From Solirubrobacterales bacterium (lineage in GTDB: Bacteria > Actinomycetota > Thermoleophilia > Solirubrobacterales > Solirubrobacteraceae), in assembly GCA_947474595.1 (NCBI GenBank), contig CANJIV010000008.1:22363-86362 (forward strand): a stretch of 64,000 nucleotides of DNA, in the 5' to 3' direction. A model generated the notes under the pieces. The model saw only the letters and a list, made by a program, of their open reading frames with translations, was not told the DNA's origin and made no database searches. Of the stretch, positions 44,944 to 54,414 are shown one piece after another (the first letter of the stretch is position 1; each line of letters starts with the position of its first letter). Position numbers and translations under genes: made by a program.

Positions 44944-45379
44944 TAAGCCCGGCCTTCACGGCTGTCGAGACTCGCTTGCCATCGGCACGACCAGCAACAG
45001 CTTCCATCGCCGCTGCCATCACCGATCCCATCTCCTTGACTGACTGGGCGCCAGTGTCGGCTATCGCCTTAGCGACTATCTGGGCAATCTGATCATCGGT
45101 TATCTCCGCTGGAAGATAGCTCTCAATGAGTGCAGCTTCAGACTCTTCTTGTATGGCCAGCTCTACGCGTCCGCCGTCGCGGAACTGCGTAGCCGCCTCA
45201 ATCCGACGCTTGCGCTCTCGACGCAAAACGGCGACCTCATCGCCTGGTCCTTCCTTAGCGTCCTTTAAGAGCTCGGAGAGAACCAGTCGCAGGGCTCCCA
45301 CGCGCTGCTTATCTCCACCTTTTAGCGCGGCGGTCACATCCGCTTTGATCTGAGTCGTGAGCGTGTCGGTTGCGGGCAC
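44936..45379 (-). CDS. GatB/YqeY domain protein
   Basis: 147 residues. LTTQIKADVTAALKGGDKQR, VGALRLVLSELLKDAKEGPG, EIAYQ-like positions replaced by LAIQEESEAALIESYLPAEI, then MGSVMAAAMEAVAGRADGKR with the GRADG-type turn. The family resembles the tRNA-binding tail of GatB; a free-standing role in tRNA amidation is suspected. GTG start with TATTCT six bases upstream, so it may head the yqeY-phoH-ybeY-era operon from a leaderless promoter. Confidence 0.92.
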   Translation of the reverse strand: MPATDTLTTQIKADVTAALKGGDKQRVGALRLVLSELLKDAKEGPGDEVAVLRRERKRRIEAATQFRDGGRVELAIQEESEAALIESYLPAEITDDQIAQIVAKAIADTGAQSVKEMGSVMAAAMEAVAGRADGKRVSTAVKAGLSA

Positions 45380-45444
45380 AGCTAAAGAATACGCAGGTGG
45401 CGGCGGATGGTCGGCAATCTCGGCTTGAGCCGGTCGCGTCGTTT

Positions 45445-46113
45445 GTGCGTACTACGAACGTGGATCTCAAAGGCAAAGTCTGCCTAGTCACCGGAGCGTC
45501 GAGCGGAATCGGTCGCGCAACGGCGCTGCAACTCGCTCAGCGCGGAGCCGTCGTGGCGATGGCTGCGCGGCGCGAACAGCAGCTCAGAGAGATCGCAGAG
45601 GAGATCGGAGGTCAGTCGTCAATTCATCTCTGCGATCTAGGCGATGCAGCTAGCGTCCTTGATCTCGCCGATGACGTACTCGCCCTGCACGGCCAGATCG
45701 ACGTCTTAGTTAACAACGCAGCTGAGCTGGTGGCGGGTGAGATCAGCGCTGTCGACCTTGAGAGTCTCGATCGCTGCTTCCAAATAAACCTACTTTCGCC
45801 GTTTTTACTGTGCGGGCGTCTAGCGCCGTTGATGGCGGCTCGTGGAGAGGGCGTCGTAGCTTCGCTGACGACTGCGATCGCTAGTGGACGCCGCGGGCTT
45901 GGTGCTTATGCTGCCTCTAAGGCCGCATTAGACTCACTAACTCAGACACTTCGCCAAGAGGTTGGTGGCAAGGGCGTTGCTGTCTTCTCTTACGACCCCG
46001 GTTGGGTACAGACCGCCATGGCGCCAGATGGCAAGGAGTCACCTGATGATGCTGGCGCCAGGCTCGTTGCCCATATCGAGGCGGCAAAGTCCGCACGTCA
46101 GCCGCTGACCTAG
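45445..46113 (+). CDS. Short-chain dehydrogenase/reductase
   Basis: About 222 residues from GTG 45445 (MRTTNVDLKGKVCLVTGASS). Cofactor motif TGASSGIGRATAL, VNNAAELVAGEI (NNA motif), catalytic Tyr/Lys in GAYAASKAALDSL, and SYDPGWVQTAMAPDG. MAARRE after the second strand suggests NADP(H). GTG 45460 is an equally possible start, while the frame further upstream lies opposite the yqeY start. No specific substrate can be assigned. Its TAG stop overlaps the prmA stop on the other strand (CTAG). Confidence 0.85.
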   Translation: MRTTNVDLKGKVCLVTGASSGIGRATALQLAQRGAVVAMAARREQQLREIAEEIGGQSSIHLCDLGDAASVLDLADDVLALHGQIDVLVNNAAELVAGEISAVDLESLDRCFQINLLSPFLLCGRLAPLMAARGEGVVASLTTAIASGRRGLGAYAASKAALDSLTQTLRQEVGGKGVAVFSYDPGWVQTAMAPDGKESPDDAGARLVAHIEAAKSARQPLT

Positions 46114-46931
46114 CCGAGGCCAGACTGTGGAACCAAGACGATTGCTGTCCATTCGTTTTGCTCGCGCGATGATTTAACTGCCATGCCTCGCGCCGCAAAC
46201 GCCTCGGCAACGCTAGATGCCTCTGTGCTGAGTATGCCGCTGACAATCAAACATCGCGGAAGTGGATTGGGTAGCCGTGGCGCAAGCTCAATCAGCAGAG
46301 GCGTCACTAGGTTAGCCAAAACCGTCGGCGCACTGGGAATCGGGTCACGCTTGAGATCGACTCGAGCGAGATCAATTTTGACCTTATTGGCTCGGGCGTT
46401 GTCGCTCGTCGCTGCTAGGGAGCGCGGATCGTTGTCGACTGCCAGAACGGGGCAGAAGCCGATCTTTGCGCCAGCTAAGCCCAGAACCCCTGAGCCGGCG
46501 CCCAGATCGACTAACCGGCCTTGGGGGTTGGGGACTTCTAACAGCAGTTCCAGCACGAGGCGGGTGGTCGCATGCGCCCCGGTTCCAAAGGCCTGTCCGG
46601 GGTCGATCACTAGATCGATCAGATCTGGGCGAGCGGGCTCCCACGGAGGGCGAACGTAGAGTCTTTGGGAGACGACCAGAGGATGGTGAAAGAGCTTCCA
46701 GCGCTCGCTCCAATCATCGGGCACCTCAGTGGTGCTCACGTCCACCAGTGCGCCGCCGACCGCCGCCTGCAGCGCGGGCAGCTGGGGTAACTCTCCTGGT
46801 GCTCCGTAGACTGCGTACTCGATCTCGTCGCCAAGATCGATCTCTTCAACACCGTCGGGTACCAACTCTAATAGTTCGGCTAAAGCAATCTCAGCCTGCT
46901 CGCGACGGACCCGGATCGCAAGGCGAATCAC
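46110..46931 (-). CDS. prmA: Ribosomal protein L11 methyltransferase
   Basis: 273 residues. An N-terminal substrate-binding domain (EQAEIALAELLELVPDGVEE) precedes DPGQAFGTGAHATTRLVLEL, the hallmark of PrmA, SAM motif I LVDLGAGSGVLGLAGAKIG, VDNDPRSLAATSDNARAN and VLANLVTPLLIELAP (NLL-like catalytic loop). It trimethylates lysines of L11. It overlaps dnaJ by four bases in the usual dnaJ-prmA order. Confidence 0.96.
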   Translation of the reverse strand: MIRLAIRVRREQAEIALAELLELVPDGVEEIDLGDEIEYAVYGAPGELPQLPALQAAVGGALVDVSTTEVPDDWSERWKLFHHPLVVSQRLYVRPPWEPARPDLIDLVIDPGQAFGTGAHATTRLVLELLLEVPNPQGRLVDLGAGSGVLGLAGAKIGFCPVLAVDNDPRSLAATSDNARANKVKIDLARVDLKRDPIPSAPTVLANLVTPLLIELAPRLPNPLPRCLIVSGILSTEASSVAEAFAARGMAVKSSREQNEWTAIVLVPQSGLG

Positions 46932-48043
46932 ACGCGCAGAACCCGCTTGAGTTTGGCGAACATGCCTTCATCAGTGCGTAGGTTGTCGGCTGTCAGGGTT
47001 GCGGTGAATGCCTCTAATAGCCCGCGCTGCTCGTCGCTCAGGCGTCTAGGAACTATGACGTTGGCGACGACCCTGAGATCGCCGTGGCGGCCCCTTCCAA
47101 GCGGCGGAAGGCCCTCTCCAGAGACTGTGATTGTCTCTCCTGGCTGCGTCCCAGCTGGGATCTCGATCTCAACGCTGCCGCTTAGGGTCTCGACCTCAAT
47201 GCTCGTGCCCAATCCGGCCAGCTCACTGGCGATATCGGCCACCGTCACGAGATCGTTACCGTCGCGGATAAACCGCTCGTCCTGGGCGACGCGTATCTGG
47301 ACATAGAGATCCCCCTGAGAGCCACCTGCTTCGCCTTCGTGTCCACGTCCAGAGACCCTTATCTGTTGACCGTCAGCGATCCCTGCGGGCACGTCAATAC
47401 TCATCCGTTTGACTTCAATCACGCGGCCACGCCCCTCGCAGGCTCCACATGGAGAAGAGGGAATCCGGCCGTCTCCGCCGCAGGCCTCACAGACCACTGC
47501 ACGTGCCATCTGTCCAAATGGGGTCCGCGAGATCTTGCGCAGCTGACCCTGTCCGTCGCAGGTTTCGCACTTATGAATAGGGGTTCCTGGTTGGGCCCCA
47601 TTTCCGTTACAGGTGCCGCAGCGACTGACTGCTTCATATTGCACCTCTAAAGATGCACCCTCGGCTACCTGCGAAAGGTCGATATCGAGTCCGACGGCGA
47701 TATCGCCACCGTGGGCAGGACCACCACCTCCACCCCCGAACGGACCGCCAGCGCCGAAGAAGGCGCCGAAAATATCGCTAAAGGACCCTGCTCCCTCAAA
47801 CCCTGATGCATAACCGCTGGTCTTGAGCCCGTCTTCGCCGTATCGGTCATATACCCCCCGACGCTCGTCGTCGGAGAGGACCTCATAGGCCTGAGCGGCC
47901 TCCTTGAACTTCTCTTCGGCATCGGGGTCGTGGGCGTTGACGTCTGGATGCAACTCTCTCGCCAACGCGCGAAAAGCTTTCTTGATCTCAGACTCGCTGG
48001 CGTCGCGTGCGACCCCAAGAACCTCGTAGTAGTCCCGTGCCAT
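46928..48043 (-). CDS. dnaJ: Chaperone DnaJ
   Basis: 371 residues from the ATG at 48043 (MARDYYEVLGVARDASESEI), 13 bases after hrcA. J domain with HPD in ELHPDVNAHDP, Gly-rich linker (GGPFGGGGGGPAHGG), four zinc-finger repeats (CGTCNGNG, CETCDGQG, CEACGGDG, CGACEGRG) and the C-terminal substrate domain. It stimulates DnaK ATPase. dnaK and grpE are not in the window, so this is the hrcA-linked DnaJ. Confidence 0.98.
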   Translation of the reverse strand: MARDYYEVLGVARDASESEIKKAFRALARELHPDVNAHDPDAEEKFKEAAQAYEVLSDDERRGVYDRYGEDGLKTSGYASGFEGAGSFSDIFGAFFGAGGPFGGGGGGPAHGGDIAVGLDIDLSQVAEGASLEVQYEAVSRCGTCNGNGAQPGTPIHKCETCDGQGQLRKISRTPFGQMARAVVCEACGGDGRIPSSPCGACEGRGRVIEVKRMSIDVPAGIADGQQIRVSGRGHEGEAGGSQGDLYVQIRVAQDERFIRDGNDLVTVADIASELAGLGTSIEVETLSGSVEIEIPAGTQPGETITVSGEGLPPLGRGRHGDLRVVANVIVPRRLSDEQRGLLEAFTATLTADNLRTDEGMFAKLKRVLRV

Positions 48044-48056
48044 TACGAACCCAATC

Positions 48057-49082
48057 CTATTCGTCGTAGACGTCTTCGACGAACCGCGAGAGCTGCTTGG
48101 CGGCTGCGCGCACCGATCCAATTGCTGTGGCGTAGTCCATCCTGGTAGGTCCAATCACTGACACCGTCCCGAGGCTTCGGCGCGCCAAGCCGTAACTAGT
48201 AGCGACCACGGCAAGGGTCCTCAGGGCTGGGTTTTCATTCTCGGTCCCAATCCGAATGAAGAGGTTGTCTGGGCGGACTAAGGCCTGGCGAAGGACCGCT
48301 AGCAGCGAGACCCTTCGCTCCAACATCCCCATTAGTTCATTGAGCTGCGAAAGGTCTTCAAATCGGTATTCGCTCAGCAGGCGGGCCGCTCCGTCGATGT
48401 AGAGAAGCTCCTCCGATGTTTCAGTCAGATCGGTAAAGGCCGGGGCAAGGCTGGCAAGAAACGTGCGCTCTGAAACCGAGAGCCCGGGATCACTGAGTCG
48501 TTGGCTAATCATGCGAGCGCCAACCCCGATCCCCTCTAGGCGCTCGTTGAGATAGCTGGCTGCCCACTGAGCAAGGCCCGAGTCAACGGCGCTGTCGGCG
48601 GTGAAAAGACGCTTAGTGACGCCGCCCGTTGATGTGATCACAACGACCATTACGACCTGTGGCTGAAGGAGAAGGACCTCTACGTGGCGGATCGTCGCGG
48701 TGTCTAGAGCAGGCGCCGATACGATCGCCAAGAGGCTCGTGACTTGGGAGAGAGCCTCTGTGGTCGTGCGCATCGCCTCGTCCACTTCGCGGCGCACAAG
48801 TGAGAGTTCCATCGTCGGCAGTGCGGGGGCCTCTTGGCCTCGCGGGAGCAGTCGATCTACGAAGTAGCGGTAGCCAGCATCCGTCGGAAGTCGGCCAGCT
48901 GATGTATGTGGATGAGCAAGCAGGCCATGCTCTTCTAGTACCGCTAGCTCGTGGCGAATTGTCGAAGGACCCCAGATCACGTCGGTGTCGGCAGCTAGAT
49001 GCTTAGAGCCAACCGGATGACCGTCCTCTAGGTGTCCCTCGACGACTTTCTTGAGGATCAGCTCTTGGCGCTCGGAAAGCAT
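48057..49082 (-). CDS. hrcA: Heat-inducible transcription repressor HrcA
   Basis: 341 residues. Winged helix: LSERQELILKKVVEGHLEDG, HPVGSKHLAADTDVIWGPST, IRHELAVLEEHGLLAHPHTS, AGRLPTDAGYRYFVD. The GAF-like dimerisation domain ends with SVIGPTRMDYATAIGSVRAA. It represses heat-shock genes through CIRCE (TTAGCACTC-N9-GAGTGCTAA). No CIRCE copy was seen in the 38 bases upstream of the gene or before dnaJ. TACAAT lies seven bases before the ATG. Confidence 0.97.
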   Translation of the reverse strand: MLSERQELILKKVVEGHLEDGHPVGSKHLAADTDVIWGPSTIRHELAVLEEHGLLAHPHTSAGRLPTDAGYRYFVDRLLPRGQEAPALPTMELSLVRREVDEAMRTTTEALSQVTSLLAIVSAPALDTATIRHVEVLLLQPQVVMVVVITSTGGVTKRLFTADSAVDSGLAQWAASYLNERLEGIGVGARMISQRLSDPGLSVSERTFLASLAPAFTDLTETSEELLYIDGAARLLSEYRFEDLSQLNELMGMLERRVSLLAVLRQALVRPDNLFIRIGTENENPALRTLAVVATSYGLARRSLGTVSVIGPTRMDYATAIGSVRAAAKQLSRFVEDVYDE

Positions 49083-49089
49083 TGGTCAG

Positions 49090-49095
49090 ATTGTA
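49090..49095 (-). promoter_or_regulatory. Predicted -10 box of hrcA-dnaJ
   Basis: TACAAT, seven bases before the hrcA ATG, with no ribosome-binding site between. It implies a leaderless transcript. Confidence 0.5.
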
Positions 49096-49120
49096 GGAGT
49101 CAACCGGGCGTGGCCCCGGT

Positions 49121-49513
49121 CTAGCTCGGATCGATCTCAGCTGTAGCGCTGCGAATGATTGCCTTGCCACCCTGAACGACCTGAGCCTCGAGGGTGACTA
49201 AGTCACCATCGACGGCTACAACTGATCCAGAGACCACCAGCTCTTGTTCAGGTAAGCCCATCCCTCGAAACTGAACCGACAGACGGCTGAGGGAGTGTGG
49301 CCCACCGCCGGCATCGGTTGCCAGCCGTGCGACCTGAGCCATCGTCCAGAGTCCGTGGAGAATGCGTCCAGGCAGACCGACGGCCTGAGCGAACTCCTGA
49401 TCAACGTGGATTGGATTGAAGTCGCCAGATGCGCCCGCGTAACGGTTGGTGAGATATCGATCTGGCGTCACAGATATCTGGGGTAGTTCACTACCTATCT
49501 CAAGAGCGGCCAT
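49121..49513 (-). CDS. MaoC-like dehydratase, HadB-type
   Basis: 130 residues, single hotdog fold. The hydratase motif is in RYAGASGDFNPIHVDQEFAQ (Asp and His of the R-hydratase site), followed by VGLPGRILHGLWTMAQVARL. HadB of mycobacteria carries the catalytic Asp/His in the same way, and works with a non-catalytic HadA. The gene starts one base after the stop of the HadA-like gene. Probable role: dehydration of (3R)-hydroxyacyl-ACP or -CoA in fatty acid metabolism. Confidence 0.85.
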   Translation of the reverse strand: MAALEIGSELPQISVTPDRYLTNRYAGASGDFNPIHVDQEFAQAVGLPGRILHGLWTMAQVARLATDAGGGPHSLSRLSVQFRGMGLPEQELVVSGSVVAVDGDLVTLEAQVVQGGKAIIRSATAEIDPS

Positions 49514-49514
49514 C

Positions 49515-49955
49515 TCAGATCCCCCTCACGATGTTCGTCCAAGTTCCCTTGCAGACGAGATCGCCGCGCTGGTTGGTCGAGTTTGTCTCAAATATGAAGA
49601 AGCCGTTGGTGGCCTTCGTGAAGATCTCTTTAACGCTGGCGACGGTCGTAACCTCGTCTCCGGCGACGACTAGCGGCCCCCACTCAAACTCCTGAGCGCC
49701 GTGGACCATCATCGCAAAGTTGATGCCAACTTCGGGATCAAAGAGTGCTGGAAAGATCGCCGCTGCGCAGTAGACCACAGCGAACATAGGTGGCGCGACA
49801 ACGTCGGCGTGGCCGCCAGCTCTGGCGAACTCAGCGTCAAAGTGCAGCGCGTTTGTCTCACCCACAGCGCTGGCGTACTCCTTGATCTTCTCGCGACCCA
49901 CCGCGTAGACCACAGCATCAAAGCTCTTACCAACTGCTTGATCACTAATTGCCAT
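49515..49955 (-). CDS. MaoC N-terminal-type dehydratase partner, HadA-like
   Basis: 146 residues. FDAVVYAVGREKIKEYASAV, GETNALHFDAEFARAGGHAD, VVAPPMFAVVYCAAA and HGAQEFEWGPLVVAGDEVTT fit the FAS1-dehydratase-region/HadA family, which lacks a full active site and shapes the acyl channel of HadAB. GAGAGGA upstream of the ATG. Together with the next gene and the upstream SDR it forms a possible reductase-dehydratase set. Confidence 0.85.
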   Translation of the reverse strand: MAISDQAVGKSFDAVVYAVGREKIKEYASAVGETNALHFDAEFARAGGHADVVAPPMFAVVYCAAAIFPALFDPEVGINFAMMVHGAQEFEWGPLVVAGDEVTTVASVKEIFTKATNGFFIFETNSTNQRGDLVCKGTWTNIVRGI

Positions 49956-50016
49956 CGGAGTCCTCTCTTAAAAACTAGCCGACGTCGGAGTCTACGGTCC
50001 CCAGGGGCTGGGAGGG

Positions 50017-50835
50017 TTAGAGGATCCCGGGCATCGCTCCGCCGTCGACCGACCACGACGATCCGACCACATTGGCAGCCACCTGCGAGCAGAGGAAAGT
50101 GATCACCCCTGCGATCTCCTCAACGCTACCTAGAGACTCGCGCGGAACGGTCGCCGCCATCCCCTCTAGTACTTCTTCTCGGGAGACCCCAGCGATAGCA
50201 GCAGCCTGATCTGCGAGACCACCAGCCTCCTCCCACATTTCACCCAGCGTTACCCCGGGCGTTACGGCGTTAACTAGTACACCGCGACCTGCGTACTCCT
50301 CTGCGTAAACGCGTGAAAGCGAGAGTTCGGCGGCCTTTGTGACCGAGTAGGCCGCCCACCGTTTTGACGGACGCTTGCCCGAGACGGATGAGATATTGAC
50401 AACCCTCCCCCACCCCCGCGCAGCCATCTCTGGCACCAATGAGCGCATCAGTCGCTCGGGGCCACGCACATTGATCTCCCACTGGTCGTTCCAGACGGCC
50501 TCGGTGTGGTCGGCTAGGGAGAGGATCTCCACCGCCCCAGCACTGTTGACCAAGATGTCGATCTCTCCAAAGAGCTCCTGACCCGATGCCAGCAAGATCT
50601 CGCCAGCATCGACGGTGGTGATGTCTAGTGCGAGCGTCTTTACCCGCCCAGCATCTCTCCCGCCAGGGCCCTGCACGCCATCGCAAAGCGCCATGGCGGC
50701 GTTTAGCTGTTCGGTGGAGCGCGCGACCAACAAGACATTGACGCCTTCGGCCAACAGCGCCCGTGCTGTTGCTAGCCCAATTCCTCGCGATCCGCCCGTT
50801 ATCGCTGCACAACGACCGCTAATACCTAGATCCAT
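50017..50835 (-). CDS. Short-chain dehydrogenase/reductase (FabG-like)
   Basis: 272 residues from the ATG at 50835 (MDLGISGRCAAITGGSRGIG). Cofactor motif TGGSRGIGLATARAL, LVNSAGAVEIL, catalytic WAAYSVTKAAELSLSRVYAE, and NAVTPGVTLGEM. A longer reading from TTG 50874 or ATG 50868 would overlap the end of lepA. It lies between lepA and the HadA/HadB-like pair on the same strand, so a ketoacyl-reductase role is plausible though not proven. Confidence 0.87.
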   Translation of the reverse strand: MDLGISGRCAAITGGSRGIGLATARALLAEGVNVLLVARSTEQLNAAMALCDGVQGPGGRDAGRVKTLALDITTVDAGEILLASGQELFGEIDILVNSAGAVEILSLADHTEAVWNDQWEINVRGPERLMRSLVPEMAARGWGRVVNISSVSGKRPSKRWAAYSVTKAAELSLSRVYAEEYAGRGVLVNAVTPGVTLGEMWEEAGGLADQAAAIAGVSREEVLEGMAATVPRESLGSVEEIAGVITFLCSQVAANVVGSSWSVDGGAMPGIL

Positions 50836-50857
50836 CGCGGAGCCGTCGGGCGCGTAC

Positions 50858-52666
50858 TCACTTGTCATCTCCAAGTTCGAGGACTGCCAAGAAGGCCTCT
50901 TGGGGAACCTCTATGCGACCCACTTGCTTCATCCGCTTCTTGCCTTCTTTCTGCTTCTCCAAGAGCTTGCGCTTACGCGAAATATCGCCCCCGTAGCATT
51001 TGGCAATCACGTCTTTGCGGAAGGCCTTGACCGTCTCGCGTGCGATCACGTGGGCACCGATGGCAGCTTGAATGGGAACGTCGAACTGTTGGCGTGGGAT
51101 CTTCTTGCGCAGCTTCTCGGTAAGAAGTCGTCCCGCGTCATATGCCTTGTCGCGGTGAACGATCATCGACAGCGCATCGACTGGGTCGCCTGCGAGCAGA
51201 ACGTCGAGCTTGACCATGTCTGAGACGCGGTCGCCGGTGAAGTCATAGTCAAGTGATGCGTAGCCTTTGGTGCGAGACTTAAGCTGGTCAAAGAAGTCCA
51301 AGACGATCTCTGCGAGCGGGAGATCGTAGGTCATCTGAACCCGTTCGGGTGAGAGGAAGTGCATCCCGGCGTGCTGTCCGCGGCGCTCTTGGCAGAGCTC
51401 CATCACGGGTCCAACGAACTCCTTTGGGCAGAGGATCGAGGCCCGGATGAATGGCTCACGGACCTCTGCGATTACACCGGCATCAGGGAATGCGCTGGGG
51501 TTGTGAACTGTGATGTCACGTCCATCAGTGAGCGTTACCTCAAACTCGACAGATGGCATCGTGGCCATCAGCTCAAGGTCGTATTCGCGCTCCAAGCGCT
51601 CTCGCACGATGTCCATGTGTAGCAATCCGAGAAAACCACAGCGAAATCCAAATCCCAATGCGTCGGATGTCTCGGGCTCCCATGACAGCGCGGCGTCGTT
51701 AAGTGTCAGCTTCTCGAGCGCGTCGCGAAGCTCTGGGAAACGGTCAGAGTCGATCGGAAAGAGCCCGCAGAAGACCATCGGCTTGACCTCGCGGTAACCG
51801 GGGAGTGCCTGCACCGCAGGGTTGGCACGTGTCGTCAGGGTGTCACCTACGCGCAGGGCCGTTACGTCTTTAAGTCCGGTGATCAGATAGCCGACCTCGC
51901 CGGGCCCAAGCTGTTGGACTGGAGACTGCTCGGGGGTAAAAAACCCAATGTCGTCTATCTCGGCCTGCGTGCCACCCGCCATCGCGCGGATCGCTTCGCC
52001 CTTGCGAAATACGCCATCAACGACACGGATGTAGGCGACGACGCCGCGATACTGATCGAACTCGGAGTCGAAGATCAACGCACGTGGCGGGGCGTTTGGA
52101 TCGCCAGTCGGAGCCGGAACCTTCTTGACTAGCGCCTCAAGGATCTCTGTAACCCCCTCCCCGGTCTTGGCGCTGATTCGCAGTACTCCGTCGGCCGGCT
52201 CGCCCAGTAGCTCAGAGATCTCATTCGCGACCCGCTCTGGCTCAGCGCCCGGGAGGTCGATCTTGTTGAGGCAGGGAATCAACTCCAAACCGGATTCGAC
52301 AGCAAGATAGGTGTTGGCCAAGGTCTGGGCCTCGACGCCTTGGGAGGCGTCAACTACCAACAGTGCACCCTCACATGCAGCCAGAGACCGCGAGACTTCG
52401 TAGGTGAAGTCGACGTGTCCAGGGGTGTCGATCAAGTGCAGTTGATAGGTCTCACCATCGAGCGCCTTGTAGAGCACGCGCACAGCCTGAGCCTTGATCG
52501 TGATCCCTCGCTCGCGTTCTAGATCCATCGAGTCGAGCATCTGGGGACGTTGATTACGTCGCTCAACGGTGTCGGTGACTTCAAGGATCCGATCGGCTAG
52601 CGTCGACTTGCCGTGATCGATGTGGGCGATGATCGAGAAGTTGCGGATGTGGGATTGATCGATCAT
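50858..52666 (-). CDS. lepA: Elongation factor 4 (LepA)
   Basis: 602 residues from the ATG at 52666 ([20 protein letters not shown]); an upstream in-frame TTG is less likely. GTPase motifs [41 protein letters not shown] and RISAKTGEG. The unique C-terminal domain has [20 protein letters not shown] and [20 protein letters not shown], ending in [20 protein letters not shown]. Ribosome-associated back-translocase or biogenesis factor. 41 bases after murJ. Confidence 0.98.
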   Translation of the reverse strand: MIDQSHIRNFSIIAHIDHGKSTLADRILEVTDTVERRNQRPQMLDSMDLERERGITIKAQAVRVLYKALDGETYQLHLIDTPGHVDFTYEVSRSLAACEGALLVVDASQGVEAQTLANTYLAVESGLELIPCLNKIDLPGAEPERVANEISELLGEPADGVLRISAKTGEGVTEILEALVKKVPAPTGDPNAPPRALIFDSEFDQYRGVVAYIRVVDGVFRKGEAIRAMAGGTQAEIDDIGFFTPEQSPVQQLGPGEVGYLITGLKDVTALRVGDTLTTRANPAVQALPGYREVKPMVFCGLFPIDSDRFPELRDALEKLTLNDAALSWEPETSDALGFGFRCGFLGLLHMDIVRERLEREYDLELMATMPSVEFEVTLTDGRDITVHNPSAFPDAGVIAEVREPFIRASILCPKEFVGPVMELCQERRGQHAGMHFLSPERVQMTYDLPLAEIVLDFFDQLKSRTKGYASLDYDFTGDRVSDMVKLDVLLAGDPVDALSMIVHRDKAYDAGRLLTEKLRKKIPRQQFDVPIQAAIGAHVIARETVKAFRKDVIAKCYGGDISRKRKLLEKQKEGKKRMKQVGRIEVPQEAFLAVLELGDDK

Positions 52667-52707
52667 TGCTCGGCTACGAAGGGTACGCGTTGTTCGTGGC
52701 AAGGGCC

Positions 52708-54363
52708 CTAAGCAGTGCCTCGACTGAACTTACGGGCAACCATTTCCCGGATTTGGTGGGCCTCCTCGACGCGCAAGATATGGATCGCCACCGCGTAGAT
52801 GCCTACTCCGGCCACAACGGCGCTTCCGACGGAGATCATCTGCGCGATTAGGGAAGTCCCTAGGGCCCCGTCAAGCAGGTACCAAACACCGTAAGCCGCT
52901 CCAGCCAACGCCGCGGAGGCGATCAGCACTTTGACCACCACGATCGAGACCTGTCGACCTTCGATTCCACCCAGCGTGCGCCGCGCAACGATGATTTGGC
53001 CGACCAACATCACGAGGTTGCCGACTGTGGTCCCGATCACAATTCCCGCTATACCAAACGGCTCATAGAGAGCTAAGGCAACGACCACGTTGGCGATTAC
53101 GTTAGCGCCCGCCAAGGCCGTAGGCAGCCACGGCCGCTCGAGCGAGAAGAAGGTGCGCGTGAGTAATAGGTTGAGCCCATTAAGAGGTAGCGAGAAGCTA
53201 AACCAGAACAGCGCACTGGTCACCAGCACCGTGGACTCCGGACCGAAAGCTCCACGCTGGAAGACCAGTCGAGTGATCGGCTCGGCCAGCACAAGGGTGA
53301 ACGCCGCGGAGGGAATCAACAGCAGCGATATCTGACGCAGCCCACCAGCGGTCGCGCGGCGCAGACCGTCGATATCCGAGCGCCCGGCCAGGCGAGCAAG
53401 TGTCGGGAAGAGGACTGTTGTGATCGCGACACTAAACATCCCTTGCGGCAGCATGTAGATACGGAACGCACGATCGATCGCGCTAGGGGCCTGATCTGAG
53501 ACAAGTGAGCCGAAAATCGCGTTGATGACGAGTCCGAAGTTGATTAGGCCCAAGCTGATCGTGACCGGCAACATCAATCGCAGCACGCGCCCAATCAGCG
53601 GGTCGCGAAGGTTGATCTTGAACTCGAAATGAAAGTTGTAGGCACGCAAGACCGGAAACGCCATCGCGAACTGAACGATCGTTCCCGCTAAGACGCCAAT
53701 CGCGTAGGCATACATCTCGTCGTCACCACTAAAAAGAGGCCGCGTCAAGACGAGAACGGCGATGATCACTAGGTTCCAAACCACTGGGGTGATCGCTGGA
53801 ATCGTGAAGTGGTCGTAGGCGTTGAGGATGCCAACGCAAAGCCCGTTTAGGCCCAACAGGACCACGATCGGGAAGAGGACCTGGGAGAGTCCAGAGACCA
53901 AGTCGTCCAAGGCGCCGTCGAAAGCAGAGCCCGTCAGCAAGGGCATAATCACGGGCGCCAGCAGAATGAATAGAGCCGTGATCGACCCCAGCACGGCGAC
54001 GATCAGAAAAAAGAACGTCGACGCTAGCCGGACAGCTTCTGCCCGACGCTTTTCATCGATCAGTTGAGTAAATACGGGAACAAACGCCGAAGTGATTGCC
54101 TGGTCAGCGACAAGCTGGCGCAAAAGGTTAGGAACTGAGAAGGCGATCGTGAAAGCCGAGAAGGCTCCGCTGGTGCCGAAATAACTAGAAGCAAGAATGT
54201 CGCGAGCCAGGCCGAGCAGTCGCGATGCGCCGGTAGCGATCGAAAAGATGACCGTGTTAGCACCAACTCCACGGGTTTTGACCAGCCATGAGAGCAGTGG
54301 GCCTTGAGCCTTATGGCCCGGCTCAGGGGCGGTCGGCTGCGGGGAGAGGTTCTGTGTGGGCAC
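52708..54363 (-). CDS. murJ: Lipid II flippase MurJ
   Basis: 551 residues with about 14 membrane helices. [20 protein letters not shown] with the conserved Arg cluster, [40 protein letters not shown], and [12 protein letters not shown]. Exports lipid-linked peptidoglycan precursor. It lacks the C-terminal kinase-like extension of mycobacterial MviN. GTG start with TACTAT nine bases upstream, overlapping the rpsT -10 box on the other strand. Confidence 0.96.
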   Translation of the reverse strand: MPTQNLSPQPTAPEPGHKAQGPLLSWLVKTRGVGANTVIFSIATGASRLLGLARDILASSYFGTSGAFSAFTIAFSVPNLLRQLVADQAITSAFVPVFTQLIDEKRRAEAVRLASTFFFLIVAVLGSITALFILLAPVIMPLLTGSAFDGALDDLVSGLSQVLFPIVVLLGLNGLCVGILNAYDHFTIPAITPVVWNLVIIAVLVLTRPLFSGDDEMYAYAIGVLAGTIVQFAMAFPVLRAYNFHFEFKINLRDPLIGRVLRLMLPVTISLGLINFGLVINAIFGSLVSDQAPSAIDRAFRIYMLPQGMFSVAITTVLFPTLARLAGRSDIDGLRRATAGGLRQISLLLIPSAAFTLVLAEPITRLVFQRGAFGPESTVLVTSALFWFSFSLPLNGLNLLLTRTFFSLERPWLPTALAGANVIANVVVALALYEPFGIAGIVIGTTVGNLVMLVGQIIVARRTLGGIEGRQVSIVVVKVLIASAALAGAAYGVWYLLDGALGTSLIAQMISVGSAVVAGVGIYAVAIHILRVEEAHQIREMVARKFSRGTA

Positions 54364-54371
54364 GAGCGCGC

Positions 54372-54378
54372 TATAGTA
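54372..54378. promoter_or_regulatory. Overlapping divergent -10 boxes of murJ and rpsT
   Basis: CTATAGTACG reads TATAGT on the plus strand (54372-54377, toward rpsT) and TACTAT on the minus strand (54378-54373, toward murJ). Both match the TANNNT pattern, and RNA polymerase could occupy only one at a time. Confidence 0.5.
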
Positions 54379-54385
54379 CGCGGCT

Positions 54386-54405
54386 GCTGCACCGTCTTGT
54401 GCAGC
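54386..54405 (+). promoter_or_regulatory. Stem-loop in the rpsT leader
   Basis: GCTGCAC and GTGCAGC form a perfect 7-bp stem around a six-base loop (CGTCTT), nine bases before the rpsT ATG and at the expected 5' end of its transcript. There is no Shine-Dalgarno sequence. It could stabilise or regulate the message. Confidence 0.45.
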
Positions 54406-54414
54406 CTTCCGATC

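Noticed and set aside
46466..46981. A 171-codon plus-strand open frame opposite prmA
   Set aside because: Arg/Pro-rich shadow of prmA and the end of dnaJ.
49083..49120. CIRCE operator upstream of hrcA or dnaJ
   Set aside because: Neither TTAGCACTC nor GAGTGCTAA is present in the short gaps before hrcA or dnaJ; HrcA targets must be elsewhere.
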